In this document: positions 14,615 to 22,395 of the stretch, piece after piece | Layout of the letters: every line of letters begins with the position of its first letter | How positions within the stretch are numbered: the stretch's first letter is position 1 | Assembly (NCBI GenBank): GCA_944382715.1 | Contig: CALWNC010000012.1 | Coordinates: 1-33,982 of the forward strand | DNA: 33,982 bases | From: an uncultured Clostridia bacterium | GTDB taxonomy: Bacteria > Bacillota > Clostridia > Christensenellales > UBA1242 | Reading direction: 5' to 3' | Program-made: the position numbers and the translations under genes | The notes under the pieces: model-generated | The model's database searches: none | What the model was told of the DNA's origin: nothing | The model's input: the letters and a program-made list of their open reading frames with translations, nothing else

Positions 14615-16819
14615 CTAACTTAGATTTTGAGGGTTAATTTCCACAAATATAGTCACACCATTCTGTTTTACATTATCTGCTATATTAAAAAGTTGATTGG
14701 TAATTTGTTTTTCATTATCAAGTTTAATTCTCATTAACACTTGAAGTCTAAACTTATTTTGAATTCTACCAATTGGTGATTTCATTACACCAAGATAGAC
14801 AAATTCTGAATTATATTCCTGCTGTAATTGTTTAACCCTTTCATAATACACCTTTGTAACATCTTTTGCAAGATTTTCATCTTCAGAAGTTATTAAAATT
14901 CTAAAAATTTTGGTGAAAGGTGGATACATTGTGGTTTGTCTAAGATTAATTTCTTTTTTATAAAAGGCTGGATAATCATAGTAAGATGCAAGTTTATATA
15001 CATAGTGTCTTGGTACATAGGTTTGAAGATAAATCTCACCCGTTTTATCTGCTCTTCCCGCACGACCTGCAACTTGTGTGATTAGCTGAAATGTTTGCTC
15101 ACATGCAGTGTAAGATGATTGATATAAACTTACATCGGCATCAATTATTCCAACCAATGTCACACTTGGGAAATCGTGACCTTTTGCTATCATTTGAGTT
15201 CCAACCAAAATTTGAGTTTTACCACTTCTGAAATCAGAGAGAATTTTTAAGTGAGAATCTTTTGTTTTGGTGGTATCGTTATCCATTCGACCCACAGCTA
15301 CATTTGGGAAAAGAGATTTTAATTCTAAAACAACTTTTTCTGTGCCCACTGACCCACTAGAAAGATTTTCATTGCCACAAACTGGGCACTGAGTAAAAAC
15401 TTTATACCTATTACCACAATAATGACACTTTAAAGCGTTTTCAAGTTTGTGCCACACTAGTGAAACATCACAGTCTTGACATTTTGCAACAAATCCGCAT
15501 TTTTTGCACATTAAAAAAGAACTATATCCGCGTCTATTAATAAAGAGCATTGCCTGATTATGTTCGTTAATAGTCTTTTCAATTGCCTCTTTTAGTGCAC
15601 TAGAAAAAACACTTGTATTTCCATTCCTAACTTCATTGCCCATATCAATAATTTTAAGGGGTGGAAGTTCTCTTTTATTTATTCTCTCTTTCATTTCAAG
15701 AAGTTGATATTTACCAGTCATTGCATTGTGGTAGCTGACTAAACTTGGAGTTGCACTGCCTAAAACAAGTGATGCATTAGAAATTTTTGCTCTGAAAGTA
15801 GCAACTTCAATAGTGTTATATCTAGGATTTGAGTCACTATTATAAGAAGAATCGTGTTCTTCGTCTATCACAATTAAGCCAATATTTTGAAGTGGTGCAA
15901 AAATTGCAGACCTTGCACCAACAACAATTTGTGCTTCTCCAAACAGTATCCTTTGCCATTCGTCAAATCTTTCACCCTTTGAAAGTCCTGAATGCAAAAT
16001 TGCCACTCTTTCTCCAAATCTTGACCTAAAATTCATAAGTACTTGTGGTGTTAGAGAAATTTCAGGAACTAACATAATCCCCGTTCTTCCACTTTCTAAG
16101 ATTTTTTGCATTGCGTGCATATAAACTTCAGTCTTTCCACTTCCAGTTACACCGTGTAATAGAAAGACCCTTTTTTCTGCTAAAATTTTATTCACAACAT
16201 TTTCTTGTGTAGGTGTAAGTAGAATATCTTTTTTTGGCAAGTTAGACACTTCAATATATGGTTTTCTTCTAAGTATTATTTCTTTAGTTGTAATAATTTT
16301 ATCTTGAATAAGCTTTCTAAGTGAGTTATTATTAAATTTTTTACCGAGTTCAGAGTATAGTGCCGAACCGACATTTAACAGATAATTAATAATACCAATA
16401 ACACTTGTGGCATTTTTTCTAACACTCTGAAGATAGAGTTTAGCTGAATTTTCATCTTGAATAAAGCATTCAACTTTAACTAATTCCTTAACTTTTGAAC
16501 CTCTCATTTCTGTCGGTAAAAATAATCTTATTGCATCTGCTAAGCCAATGTGGAATTCACTTTTTAAAAATTTAGCAAGCTCTAATTGTTCTTTAAGTAT
16601 TACTGGAAATGGTTCAAGTGCATTTATAACGCTCTTTAGTTTGTTGGTATCAACTTCACTATGGTCAGTTATTTCTATGATATATCCTTCTTTTGAAATC
16701 TTTCCAAAAGGAACTAACACCCTTTGTCCCACACAAAAATCATTATTTGGTAAAATATAGTCGAAAATCTTATCGACTAGGCTACTAGCTATATCAACAA
16801 TTACTCTTGCTATTATCAT
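14615..16819 (-). CDS. priA: Primosomal replication restart helicase PriA
   Basis: Loads the replicative helicase at stalled forks. I choose ATG 16819 (MIIARVIVDIASS, 734 aa) because the N-terminal 3'-end-binding domain of PriA begins this way and GAGG lies 9 bases upstream. A second in-frame ATG at 16840 sits in the tail of a terminator without an SD. Walker A GVTGSGKT is near residue 223 and the DEEH box is in VIDEEHDSSY. The zinc-binding module inserted in helicase domain 2 has four Cys pairs (CKKC, CQDC, CHYC, CPVC). Motif VI is VAGRAGRADK. In the rpoZ-priA-def-fmt order coaBC is missing. Confidence 0.95.
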   Translation of the reverse strand: MIIARVIVDIASSLVDKIFDYILPNNDFCVGQRVLVPFGKISKEGYIIEITDHSEVDTNKLKSVINALEPFPVILKEQLELAKFLKSEFHIGLADAIRLFLPTEMRGSKVKELVKVECFIQDENSAKLYLQSVRKNATSVIGIINYLLNVGSALYSELGKKFNNNSLRKLIQDKIITTKEIILRRKPYIEVSNLPKKDILLTPTQENVVNKILAEKRVFLLHGVTGSGKTEVYMHAMQKILESGRTGIMLVPEISLTPQVLMNFRSRFGERVAILHSGLSKGERFDEWQRILFGEAQIVVGARSAIFAPLQNIGLIVIDEEHDSSYNSDSNPRYNTIEVATFRAKISNASLVLGSATPSLVSYHNAMTGKYQLLEMKERINKRELPPLKIIDMGNEVRNGNTSVFSSALKEAIEKTINEHNQAMLFINRRGYSSFLMCKKCGFVAKCQDCDVSLVWHKLENALKCHYCGNRYKVFTQCPVCGNENLSSGSVGTEKVVLELKSLFPNVAVGRMDNDTTKTKDSHLKILSDFRSGKTQILVGTQMIAKGHDFPSVTLVGIIDADVSLYQSSYTACEQTFQLITQVAGRAGRADKTGEIYLQTYVPRHYVYKLASYYDYPAFYKKEINLRQTTMYPPFTKIFRILITSEDENLAKDVTKVYYERVKQLQQEYNSEFVYLGVMKSPIGRIQNKFRLQVLMRIKLDNEKQITNQLFNIADNVKQNGVTIFVEINPQNLS

Positions 16820-16836
16820 AGAAGTTAACCTCATAA

Positions 16837-16870
16837 ACAAAAAAGTTAGTATAAAAACCTATACTAACTT
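16837..16870 (-). terminator. Intrinsic terminator between rpoZ and priA
   Basis: AAGTTAGTATA (16843-16853) pairs perfectly with TATACTAACTT (16860-16870), an 11-bp stem with a 6-nt loop, followed on the minus strand by a U tract. It lies between the rpoZ stop and the priA start, so priA depends on readthrough or on a promoter I do not see. Confidence 0.8.
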
Positions 16871-16879
16871 ATGTAAAAA

Positions 16880-17095
16880 CTATTCTTCTTCACTTGTCCT
16901 TTTTGAAATTGTGTAAACATCCTCATAGAATTCTTTGCTAGCATATTCAATTGGCTTAATTTTTTGATTAGCTTTAAAAAATTCTTCCTTACTTCTAAGT
17001 AATTCTTTTGCTCTTTTAGAAATAAGTGTACAAAGAATGTATTTATTTCCTGCTTTTTCAATAAGTTCTTCAATAGGTGGATTTAACCAAGACAT
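16880..17095 (-). CDS. rpoZ: RNA polymerase omega subunit
   Basis: 71 aa. The start is ATG 17095 (MSWLNPPIEELIEKAG) with AAAGGAG upstream. A longer frame from 17152 would run across the promoter -10 box. The N-terminal LNPPxxELxEK pattern, then NKYILCTLISKRAKEL (the SKY/ARRA-type helix), and KPIEYASKEFYE near the end are the omega signature. Omega helps assemble and stabilise RNA polymerase. It is located as in Bacillus upstream of priA; gmk is not in front of it, and ligA-pcrA is instead. Confidence 0.9.
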   Translation of the reverse strand: MSWLNPPIEELIEKAGNKYILCTLISKRAKELLRSKEEFFKANQKIKPIEYASKEFYEDVYTISKRTSEEE

Positions 17096-17124
17096 AATAT
17101 CAGCTCCTTTTTTCGTATGATAAC

Positions 17125-17152
17125 ATTTTAGCACAAAAATATAAAAAAACAA
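17125..17152 (-). promoter_or_regulatory. Extended -10 promoter of rpoZ
   Basis: Minus strand TTGTTT (complement of 17147-17152), 16-bp spacer, TAAAAT (complement of 17125-17130) preceded by TGTGC. The -35 is weak and the extended -10 is strong. Confidence 0.65.
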
Positions 17153-17179
17153 ATACTTTTTATAAAAAATTTTAAAATT

Positions 17180-19150
17180 TTAAATTAATTTTAAAAATTC
17201 TTCTTCATACATGATTTGAATGCCCAATTTTTTTGCCTTATCAAACTTACTACCGGGATTATCACCAACCAGCAAAATATTGGTTGAACCAGAAACACTA
17301 CTAGAAGTCATTCCACCCTGAGATTCAATGATTTTTTCTGCATCATTTCTTGAAAAATTTGTTAAAGTTCCAGTTAGAACAACTTTTTTACCATAAAAAT
17401 AACCAGACGAACTAACTTCACTTTCGTTTTCTATGGTTATAAAATTGTTAGTAAGTTCTCTTATCTCACTTATAAAGTAGTCATCGTGAAAATAATGATA
17501 AATATCTGTAGCCATAATCTCTGCAATATCGTCAACTTCCATTAAATTTTCTATGCTTGCTGACATTAAATTGTCAAGATTTTTATACACTTTTGAAAGT
17601 TGTTTTGCAGTTTTAATGCCTACTCCGTCAATTCCAAGTGCAAAGATAAAATTTGGAAGCTTTACATTTTTACTTTGCCTAATACTATTTAAGACATTTG
17701 TTATCTTTTTATCTTTAAACCCGTCTAAACCAAGTAATTTTTCAGGTGTAAGTTTATAAATGTCACTAAATGATTTTAAATTAAATTTATCGTAAAGTTG
17801 TTCAAAAGTCTTTTTGGAAAGTCCTTCAATATTCATTGCATTTCGACTTGCAAAGTTTGTTAATTTTAGTACTATTTGAGTTCTACAACCAAGATGATTT
17901 GGACAATATATCTCCGTTCCAGTATCCAATAAAACGGCACCACAACATGGACAATTTCTAGGTTTCTCAATACTTTTTGAGGTGTCATAGGTTTCTGCTA
18001 CTGATAATATTTCAGGAATAACATCGTTACTTCTTCTAATAAAAACCCTATCACCAATTTTAACTTTTTTTCTGAGAATGTCATTGTAGTTATTTAATGT
18101 TGCTCGTTTAATTGTAACACCACAAAGTTCTGTTGGTTCAAGCTCTGCCACAGGCGTAATTTTACCCGTTCTACCCACTTGAAATGTTATATCATTAAGT
18201 ATTGTGGAAGTTTCTTCTGCCTCAAATTTGTAAGCCACAGCCCACCTTGGTGTCTTTTCAGTAAAACCAAGATTTTCTCTAACAGATGTGTCATTTACTT
18301 TTATAACTAGTCCATCAATTAAAAAATCCAAGCTATTTCTATTTTTCTCCACTTCTGTAATTAAAGTTTCGATTTCACTAATGCTACTGGCAATTTTAAA
18401 GAAGTCACCAACCAAAAATCCCTGATTTTTAAGAAAATCACAAATCTCAGTTTGAGATTTAAAATTGTGGTCTGGACAGTAGTTGACATTGTAAGCAAAA
18501 AAATCAAGATTTCTTTTGGCTGTAATTTTTGGGTCTAGATTTCTTATGGCACCAGCCACTGCATTTCTGGCATTTTTAAGTTTCTCATCTGAGTTTTTGT
18601 TATACCTTTCAAGTTCACTGAGTTTAATAATTCCTTCGCCCTGAATGTCAATTTCGCCTTTAAAATCAATATTTAGTGGAACTGTTCGAATGGTTTTAAC
18701 TTGCTCTGTTACATCTTCCCCAATCTCACCATTTCCCCTAGTTGCAGCTCTAACAAGTTTCCCGTCATTATAAGTAATGCAAAGAGATAGACCATCAAAT
18801 TTATATTCAACTGAAAATTCCTCTTTGAATGAATATATGTTTTGATTGCGAGTATTCCAATCTATTATTTCTGACATTGATTGAGCTTTTGCAAGCGAAT
18901 AAAGCTTGTGAGAATGTGTTACTTTTTGAAATTTCTCGAGAGTTTCCCCTCCTACCTTTTGCGATGGGGAATTTGGCAAAATAATTCCAGTTAGTTTTTC
19001 AATTTCTAAAAGTCTATAATACATTTCGTCCCATTCTTTATCTGAGATTGTTGGATTATCAAGTACATAGTAGTTATAGCTTGCTTTATTTATCTTTTCA
19101 GTTAAGACTTTCATCTCATCAATTAATTTTTGTTTTTCAATTTCTTCCAT
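17180..19150 (-). CDS. ligA: NAD-dependent DNA ligase
   Basis: Seals nicks in replication and repair. 656 aa, full length. Domain Ia (about 1-70) contains the NAD-binding YYxLDNPTISDKEWDEMY. The adenylation site is EYKFDGLSL with Lys117, followed by TRGNGEIGEDVT. An OB fold follows, then a four-Cys zinc finger (CPCCGAVLL and CPNHLGC), helix-hairpin-helix repeats (LLGLDGF, ALGIDGVG), and a C-terminal BRCT domain (about 580-656, KKVVLTGTLTNFSRNDAEK). Start ATG 19150 with GGAG. It is preceded by pcrA with a 49-bp gap, the conserved pcrA-ligA pair. Confidence 0.97.
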   Translation of the reverse strand: MEEIEKQKLIDEMKVLTEKINKASYNYYVLDNPTISDKEWDEMYYRLLEIEKLTGIILPNSPSQKVGGETLEKFQKVTHSHKLYSLAKAQSMSEIIDWNTRNQNIYSFKEEFSVEYKFDGLSLCITYNDGKLVRAATRGNGEIGEDVTEQVKTIRTVPLNIDFKGEIDIQGEGIIKLSELERYNKNSDEKLKNARNAVAGAIRNLDPKITAKRNLDFFAYNVNYCPDHNFKSQTEICDFLKNQGFLVGDFFKIASSISEIETLITEVEKNRNSLDFLIDGLVIKVNDTSVRENLGFTEKTPRWAVAYKFEAEETSTILNDITFQVGRTGKITPVAELEPTELCGVTIKRATLNNYNDILRKKVKIGDRVFIRRSNDVIPEILSVAETYDTSKSIEKPRNCPCCGAVLLDTGTEIYCPNHLGCRTQIVLKLTNFASRNAMNIEGLSKKTFEQLYDKFNLKSFSDIYKLTPEKLLGLDGFKDKKITNVLNSIRQSKNVKLPNFIFALGIDGVGIKTAKQLSKVYKNLDNLMSASIENLMEVDDIAEIMATDIYHYFHDDYFISEIRELTNNFITIENESEVSSSGYFYGKKVVLTGTLTNFSRNDAEKIIESQGGMTSSSVSGSTNILLVGDNPGSKFDKAKKLGIQIMYEEEFLKLI

Positions 19151-19199
19151 ATTTTCTCCACATAAAATAAAATTTTATAAATTTATTTATTAACGAAAG

Positions 19200-21479
19200 T
19201 TAATCAATGATTTCAAGTTTAGCATACTTAAGAGATAATGTTTTTATCCCAACGGTTTCAAAGTTTATGGTTACAAAGGCACTTGCGAAATCCGTTACAC
19301 CTACGGTAACTACTCCCTTACCAAAATGATTGTGCATTACAAGTGTTCCCTTTTTGTATTTGGAGTATTCACTTGCATTTATAGTTCCTATAGTATTTGA
19401 ACTAGAAGTTGTTGTGGTATTTGAAACATTAACAACATTTATATGAGTACTCATCATGTGGTCAAGACTCTCTTGTTTTTTATTATTCAATAAGAAATTA
19501 TTAATATTATTATCATACACATTTAACCTATTAATTTCACCATTAGTGATGGTCGATTTTGTCTTTAAATTATCAAACATTTCAGTTAAAAATCGAGATA
19601 TTAGTGTATTTTCACTTCTTCGCGTTTCATAGTTATACTTTAGTTTAGGTCTTGATAGAAAAAGTCTTCGTTTTGCCCTAGTGACTCCAACATACATAAG
19701 TCGTCTTTCTTCTTCAAGTTCATTTGGGTCACCACTATTAATAGAGCGTGAAAGTGGAAATAATCCATCATTAAGTCCTGGCATAAAAACTGTATCAAAT
19801 TCAAGACCTTTTGCACTGTGAACGGTTAGCATTGTAACAAAATTTTCATTATCATTCATTGAGTCAATATCTCTCATTAAAGTAACGGATTGCAAAAAGT
19901 CTTCAATTGTAGCATCTTCATTTGCACTTGCATATTCTGCAACGGATTTAACTAAATCATCAACATTTAATTGTTTATTTAAATCGTCCTCATTTTTATT
20001 GCCAATAGCCTCTTTTATTCCAACTTTTTCAATTACTGTTACCACGAATTCTTCAAGAGATAAACTTTCTTTTAGTTTACTTAATTCATCAAATGTTTCC
20101 TTAATTTTGTCCAATTTTGTTTTAAGTGAACCTGAAATTTGATATTTTTCTGCGTTGCAAATTATTTCCATTTCGCTGACACCATACTCTTCTGCTTTTT
20201 GACGAATAAGGGAGATTGAAATGTCGCCTATTCCCTTTTTGGGAAATTGTAACATACGATTTGTAGCTTCTGTGTCGTTTGGATTTGCTAAAAGGTAAAG
20301 GTAAGCAGTTGTGTCTTTAATTTCTTTACGTTCAAAAAATTTAAAGCCACCATAAATTTTATATGGAATATTATAATTTAAAAGTTTTTCTTCTATAACT
20401 CTTGACTGAGAGTTTACTCTAAGTAGTATTGCAAAGTCAGAGTATTTAGCAAGTCCGTGAGATACTAATTGCTCTATCTTTTCTGCAATAAGTTCTGCTT
20501 CATCAATATCGCAATAAGGCTGATTAATTTGAATATCTGTGCCGTCATCATTTGCCGTCCAGAGATTTTTTTCTATTCTATTTTTGTTATTTTTTATTAG
20601 TTTGTTTGCAACATCTATAATTTTTTTTGTTGATCTGTAATTTTGCTCTAATTTAAATATTTTACAGTCAGGAAAATCCTTTGTAAATCGTTTTACATTT
20701 TCAACTTGAGCTCCTCTCCATGAATAAATGCACTGATCTTCATCTCCAACTGCGAGAATATTTTTATACTTACCTGCAAGCAATTTAACGAGTTCATATT
20801 GAGCAGTATTAGTATCTTGGAATTCATCTACGAAAATGTATTTAAATTTATTTTGATACATTTCAAGTACTTCGGGAAATTTTGTAAAAAGTTCATAAGT
20901 CTTGACAATTAAGTCATCAAAATCAAGAGCATTTGCCTTAAATAATTCTGCTTCATAATCTTGATAAACCTTTGTAATTGCAAAGCACTTTTTGGGATCT
21001 TTAATATATTTAGAGTACTTTTCAGGAGATAAGAGATTATTTTTTGCATTTGAAATGTGCCAGGCGTATGTTTCTGCATTAATATCGGATTTTACACTTT
21101 CCATAACTCTTTTTATAATTCTTGATTTTTCCGTGTCACCATATATAGAAAAACTCTTTGTAAATCCTAGACTATCAATATTGTATCTTAAAATTCTAGA
21201 GCACATTGAGTGAAATGTACAAACCCACATATAATCAGCACCCTCTATCATTTTAGAGAGACGCTCTTTCATTTCATTAGCTGCTTTATTTGTAAAGGTA
21301 ATCGCTAGTATGTTTAGAGGACTTACTTTAAGTTCACTGACCATATGTGCAATTCTGTGAGTTAACATTCTCGTCTTTCCACTTCCAGCACCTGCTGTAA
21401 CTAAAATTGCTCCATCTAAAATTGAAGCTGGTAGTTTTTGTTCATCATTTAAGTTTCTTAAAATAACACTTTCTTCCAT
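19200..21479 (-). CDS. pcrA: ATP-dependent 3'-5' DNA helicase PcrA (UvrD/Rep family)
   Basis: 759 aa. SF1A motifs in order: the Q motif LNDEQKLPA; Walker A AGAGSGKTRML; motif Ia AITFTNKAANEMKERL; Walker B FVDEFQDTN; motif III GDEDQCIYSWRGA; LEQNYRSTKKI; motif V TVHSAKGLEFDTVF; motif VI EEERRLMYVGVTRAK. The C-terminal Tudor-like segment that contacts RNA polymerase is visible as GTLVMHNHFGKGVV. PcrA works in repair, transcription-replication conflict and plasmid replication. ATG 21479 has AAAGG upstream. First gene of the pcrA-ligA unit. Confidence 0.96.
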   Translation of the reverse strand: MEESVILRNLNDEQKLPASILDGAILVTAGAGSGKTRMLTHRIAHMVSELKVSPLNILAITFTNKAANEMKERLSKMIEGADYMWVCTFHSMCSRILRYNIDSLGFTKSFSIYGDTEKSRIIKRVMESVKSDINAETYAWHISNAKNNLLSPEKYSKYIKDPKKCFAITKVYQDYEAELFKANALDFDDLIVKTYELFTKFPEVLEMYQNKFKYIFVDEFQDTNTAQYELVKLLAGKYKNILAVGDEDQCIYSWRGAQVENVKRFTKDFPDCKIFKLEQNYRSTKKIIDVANKLIKNNKNRIEKNLWTANDDGTDIQINQPYCDIDEAELIAEKIEQLVSHGLAKYSDFAILLRVNSQSRVIEEKLLNYNIPYKIYGGFKFFERKEIKDTTAYLYLLANPNDTEATNRMLQFPKKGIGDISISLIRQKAEEYGVSEMEIICNAEKYQISGSLKTKLDKIKETFDELSKLKESLSLEEFVVTVIEKVGIKEAIGNKNEDDLNKQLNVDDLVKSVAEYASANEDATIEDFLQSVTLMRDIDSMNDNENFVTMLTVHSAKGLEFDTVFMPGLNDGLFPLSRSINSGDPNELEEERRLMYVGVTRAKRRLFLSRPKLKYNYETRRSENTLISRFLTEMFDNLKTKSTITNGEINRLNVYDNNINNFLLNNKKQESLDHMMSTHINVVNVSNTTTTSSSNTIGTINASEYSKYKKGTLVMHNHFGKGVVTVGVTDFASAFVTINFETVGIKTLSLKYAKLEIID

Positions 21480-21498
21480 AATAAATCCTTTCCAAAAT

Positions 21499-21526
21499 AT
21501 TTTATCACATACTTGATTTTTTTCAA
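21499..21526 (-). promoter_or_regulatory. Promoter of pcrA-ligA
   Basis: Minus strand TTGAAA (complement of 21521-21526), 16-bp spacer, TAAAAT (complement of 21499-21504), with TGTGA directly before it as an extended -10. Confidence 0.7.
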
Positions 21527-21543
21527 AACATTTTGAAAGCGAT

Positions 21544-21568
21544 AAAAAAAATGGTGCATTTGCACCAT
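21544..21568 (-). terminator. Intrinsic terminator of the 112-aa gene
   Basis: ATGGTGC and GCACCAT (21551-21568) form a short strong hairpin followed on the minus strand by seven U (complement of 21544-21550). Confidence 0.88.
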
Positions 21569-21575
21569 AAGTCGT

Positions 21576-21914
21576 TTAGTATGGATTTGCCAAAAAATAA
21601 TCGCGAATTTTATTGTATCTTTTTGAGATATCAATAATATATTTTTCACGGTCAGCACTTGAAAGATTATTAAAAACTGAATAGTCAGTAAGTTCTGCAA
21701 GTGGATTAGTGATATCACCTTTCTGCATAATTTTCTTTACTTTTTCAAAAAGAGGGTCATCTTCTATTGATTGTCTGTTGGCTACAATTGCGTAAGTTTG
21801 CTGTGATAAATAAGCTTTTGTAACTTTTTCACTGTTCGTAGGGATAGTATGCCCTGCACTACTAAGTCTTTTTTTGGCTTTTTGAGCCATTAATTTTAAT
21901 GTGTTATTGGTCAT
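21576..21914 (-). CDS. Conserved-looking hypothetical protein (112 aa)
   Basis: ATG 21914 with AAGGAG, its own terminator, and an extended -10 (TGTGCTAAAAT, complement of 21944-21954) 30 bp upstream show a real, independently transcribed gene. The protein is soluble, without signal or membrane segment: a basic N-terminal helix (TLKLMAQKAKKRLSSAG), a central KVKKIMQKGDITNPLAEL, and a helical C-terminus ending YNKIRDYFLANPY. I recognise no family. It lies between pcrA and rpsU, where Bacillus has yqeY after rpsU, but it lacks YqeY features. Confidence 0.75.
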   Translation of the reverse strand: MTNNTLKLMAQKAKKRLSSAGHTIPTNSEKVTKAYLSQQTYAIVANRQSIEDDPLFEKVKKIMQKGDITNPLAELTDYSVFNNLSSADREKYIIDISKRYNKIRDYFLANPY

Positions 21915-21943
21915 AAAAAAATTCTCCTTAAAATACTAAGAAG

Positions 21944-21954
21944 ATTTTAGCACA
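21944..21954 (-). promoter_or_regulatory. Extended -10 element upstream of the 112-aa gene
   Basis: Minus strand TGTGCTAAAAT. No good -35 lies 16-18 bp upstream. A 6-bp inverted repeat CACAAT/ATTGTG (within 21951-21972) overlaps it and could be an operator. Confidence 0.5.
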
Positions 21955-22044
21955 ATAAAAATTCAAATTGTGTATAATTATAAAATTCGACAAATTGTTT
22001 TAAAATAAAACAAAACTTGCAAACAAGTGTACTTCAAAATATGT

Positions 22045-22081
22045 AAAAAAAGAACTTTATCAATATAGATAGAGTTCTTTT
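22045..22081 (-). terminator. Intrinsic terminator of rpsU
   Basis: AAAAGAACT (22048-22056) pairs perfectly with AGTTCTTTT (22073-22081), followed on the minus strand by a run of U. Confidence 0.8.
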
Positions 22082-22123
22082 AATTAATTTTAATAATATT
22101 AAACAAAAAATGTTTTTAATTTA

Positions 22124-22303
22124 TTAACCTTTTCTTGCTCTTTTTCTAGCTGCTTCACTTTTAAGTTTTCTAGCTACAGAAGGTTTTACATAAGCTTCCT
22201 TTTTACGAATGTCACCAATAATGCCATCTTTTTGACACTTTCTTTTCCATCTTTTAAGAGCACTATCTAAACTTTCGTTTTCGCCAACTTTAACAGTTGT
22301 CAT
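22124..22303 (-). CDS. rpsU: 30S ribosomal protein bS21
   Basis: 59 aa from ATG 22303 to TAA 22124-22126. It begins [20 protein letters not shown] and continues RKCQKDGII, ending in a very basic [12 protein letters not shown], all diagnostic for bS21. The ribosome site is GAGGGGGTG, about 12 bases upstream. bS21 contacts the 16S 3' end near the anti-SD. It follows mtaB as in the Bacillus dnaK-rsmE-mtaB-rpsU neighbourhood but has its own consensus promoter and terminator, so it forms an independent unit. Confidence 0.95.
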   Translation of the reverse strand: MTTVKVGENESLDSALKRWKRKCQKDGIIGDIRKKEAYVKPSVARKLKSEAARKRARKG

Positions 22304-22340
22304 TTCTTATTTTCACCCCCTCTAACATTCATTACCATTT

Positions 22341-22369
22341 ATTATATTGTAATTTAACATTTATGTCAA
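22341..22369 (-). promoter_or_regulatory. Consensus sigma-A promoter of rpsU
   Basis: Minus strand TTGACA (complement of 22364-22369), 17-bp spacer, TATAAT (complement of 22341-22346): a perfect consensus, the strongest promoter in the window. Confidence 0.9.
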
Positions 22370-22395
22370 TATTTTTCTCGCGTTTTTTTAAAAAT

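Noticed and set aside
16864..17073. 69-aa open frame overlapping rpoZ
   Set aside because: It is an out-of-frame reading of rpoZ and its downstream sequence, with no ribosome site and no recognisable protein.
17096..17152. Longer omega subunit starting at 17152
   Set aside because: The extra codons cover the -10 box and the SD. The family start is MSWLNPP at 17095.
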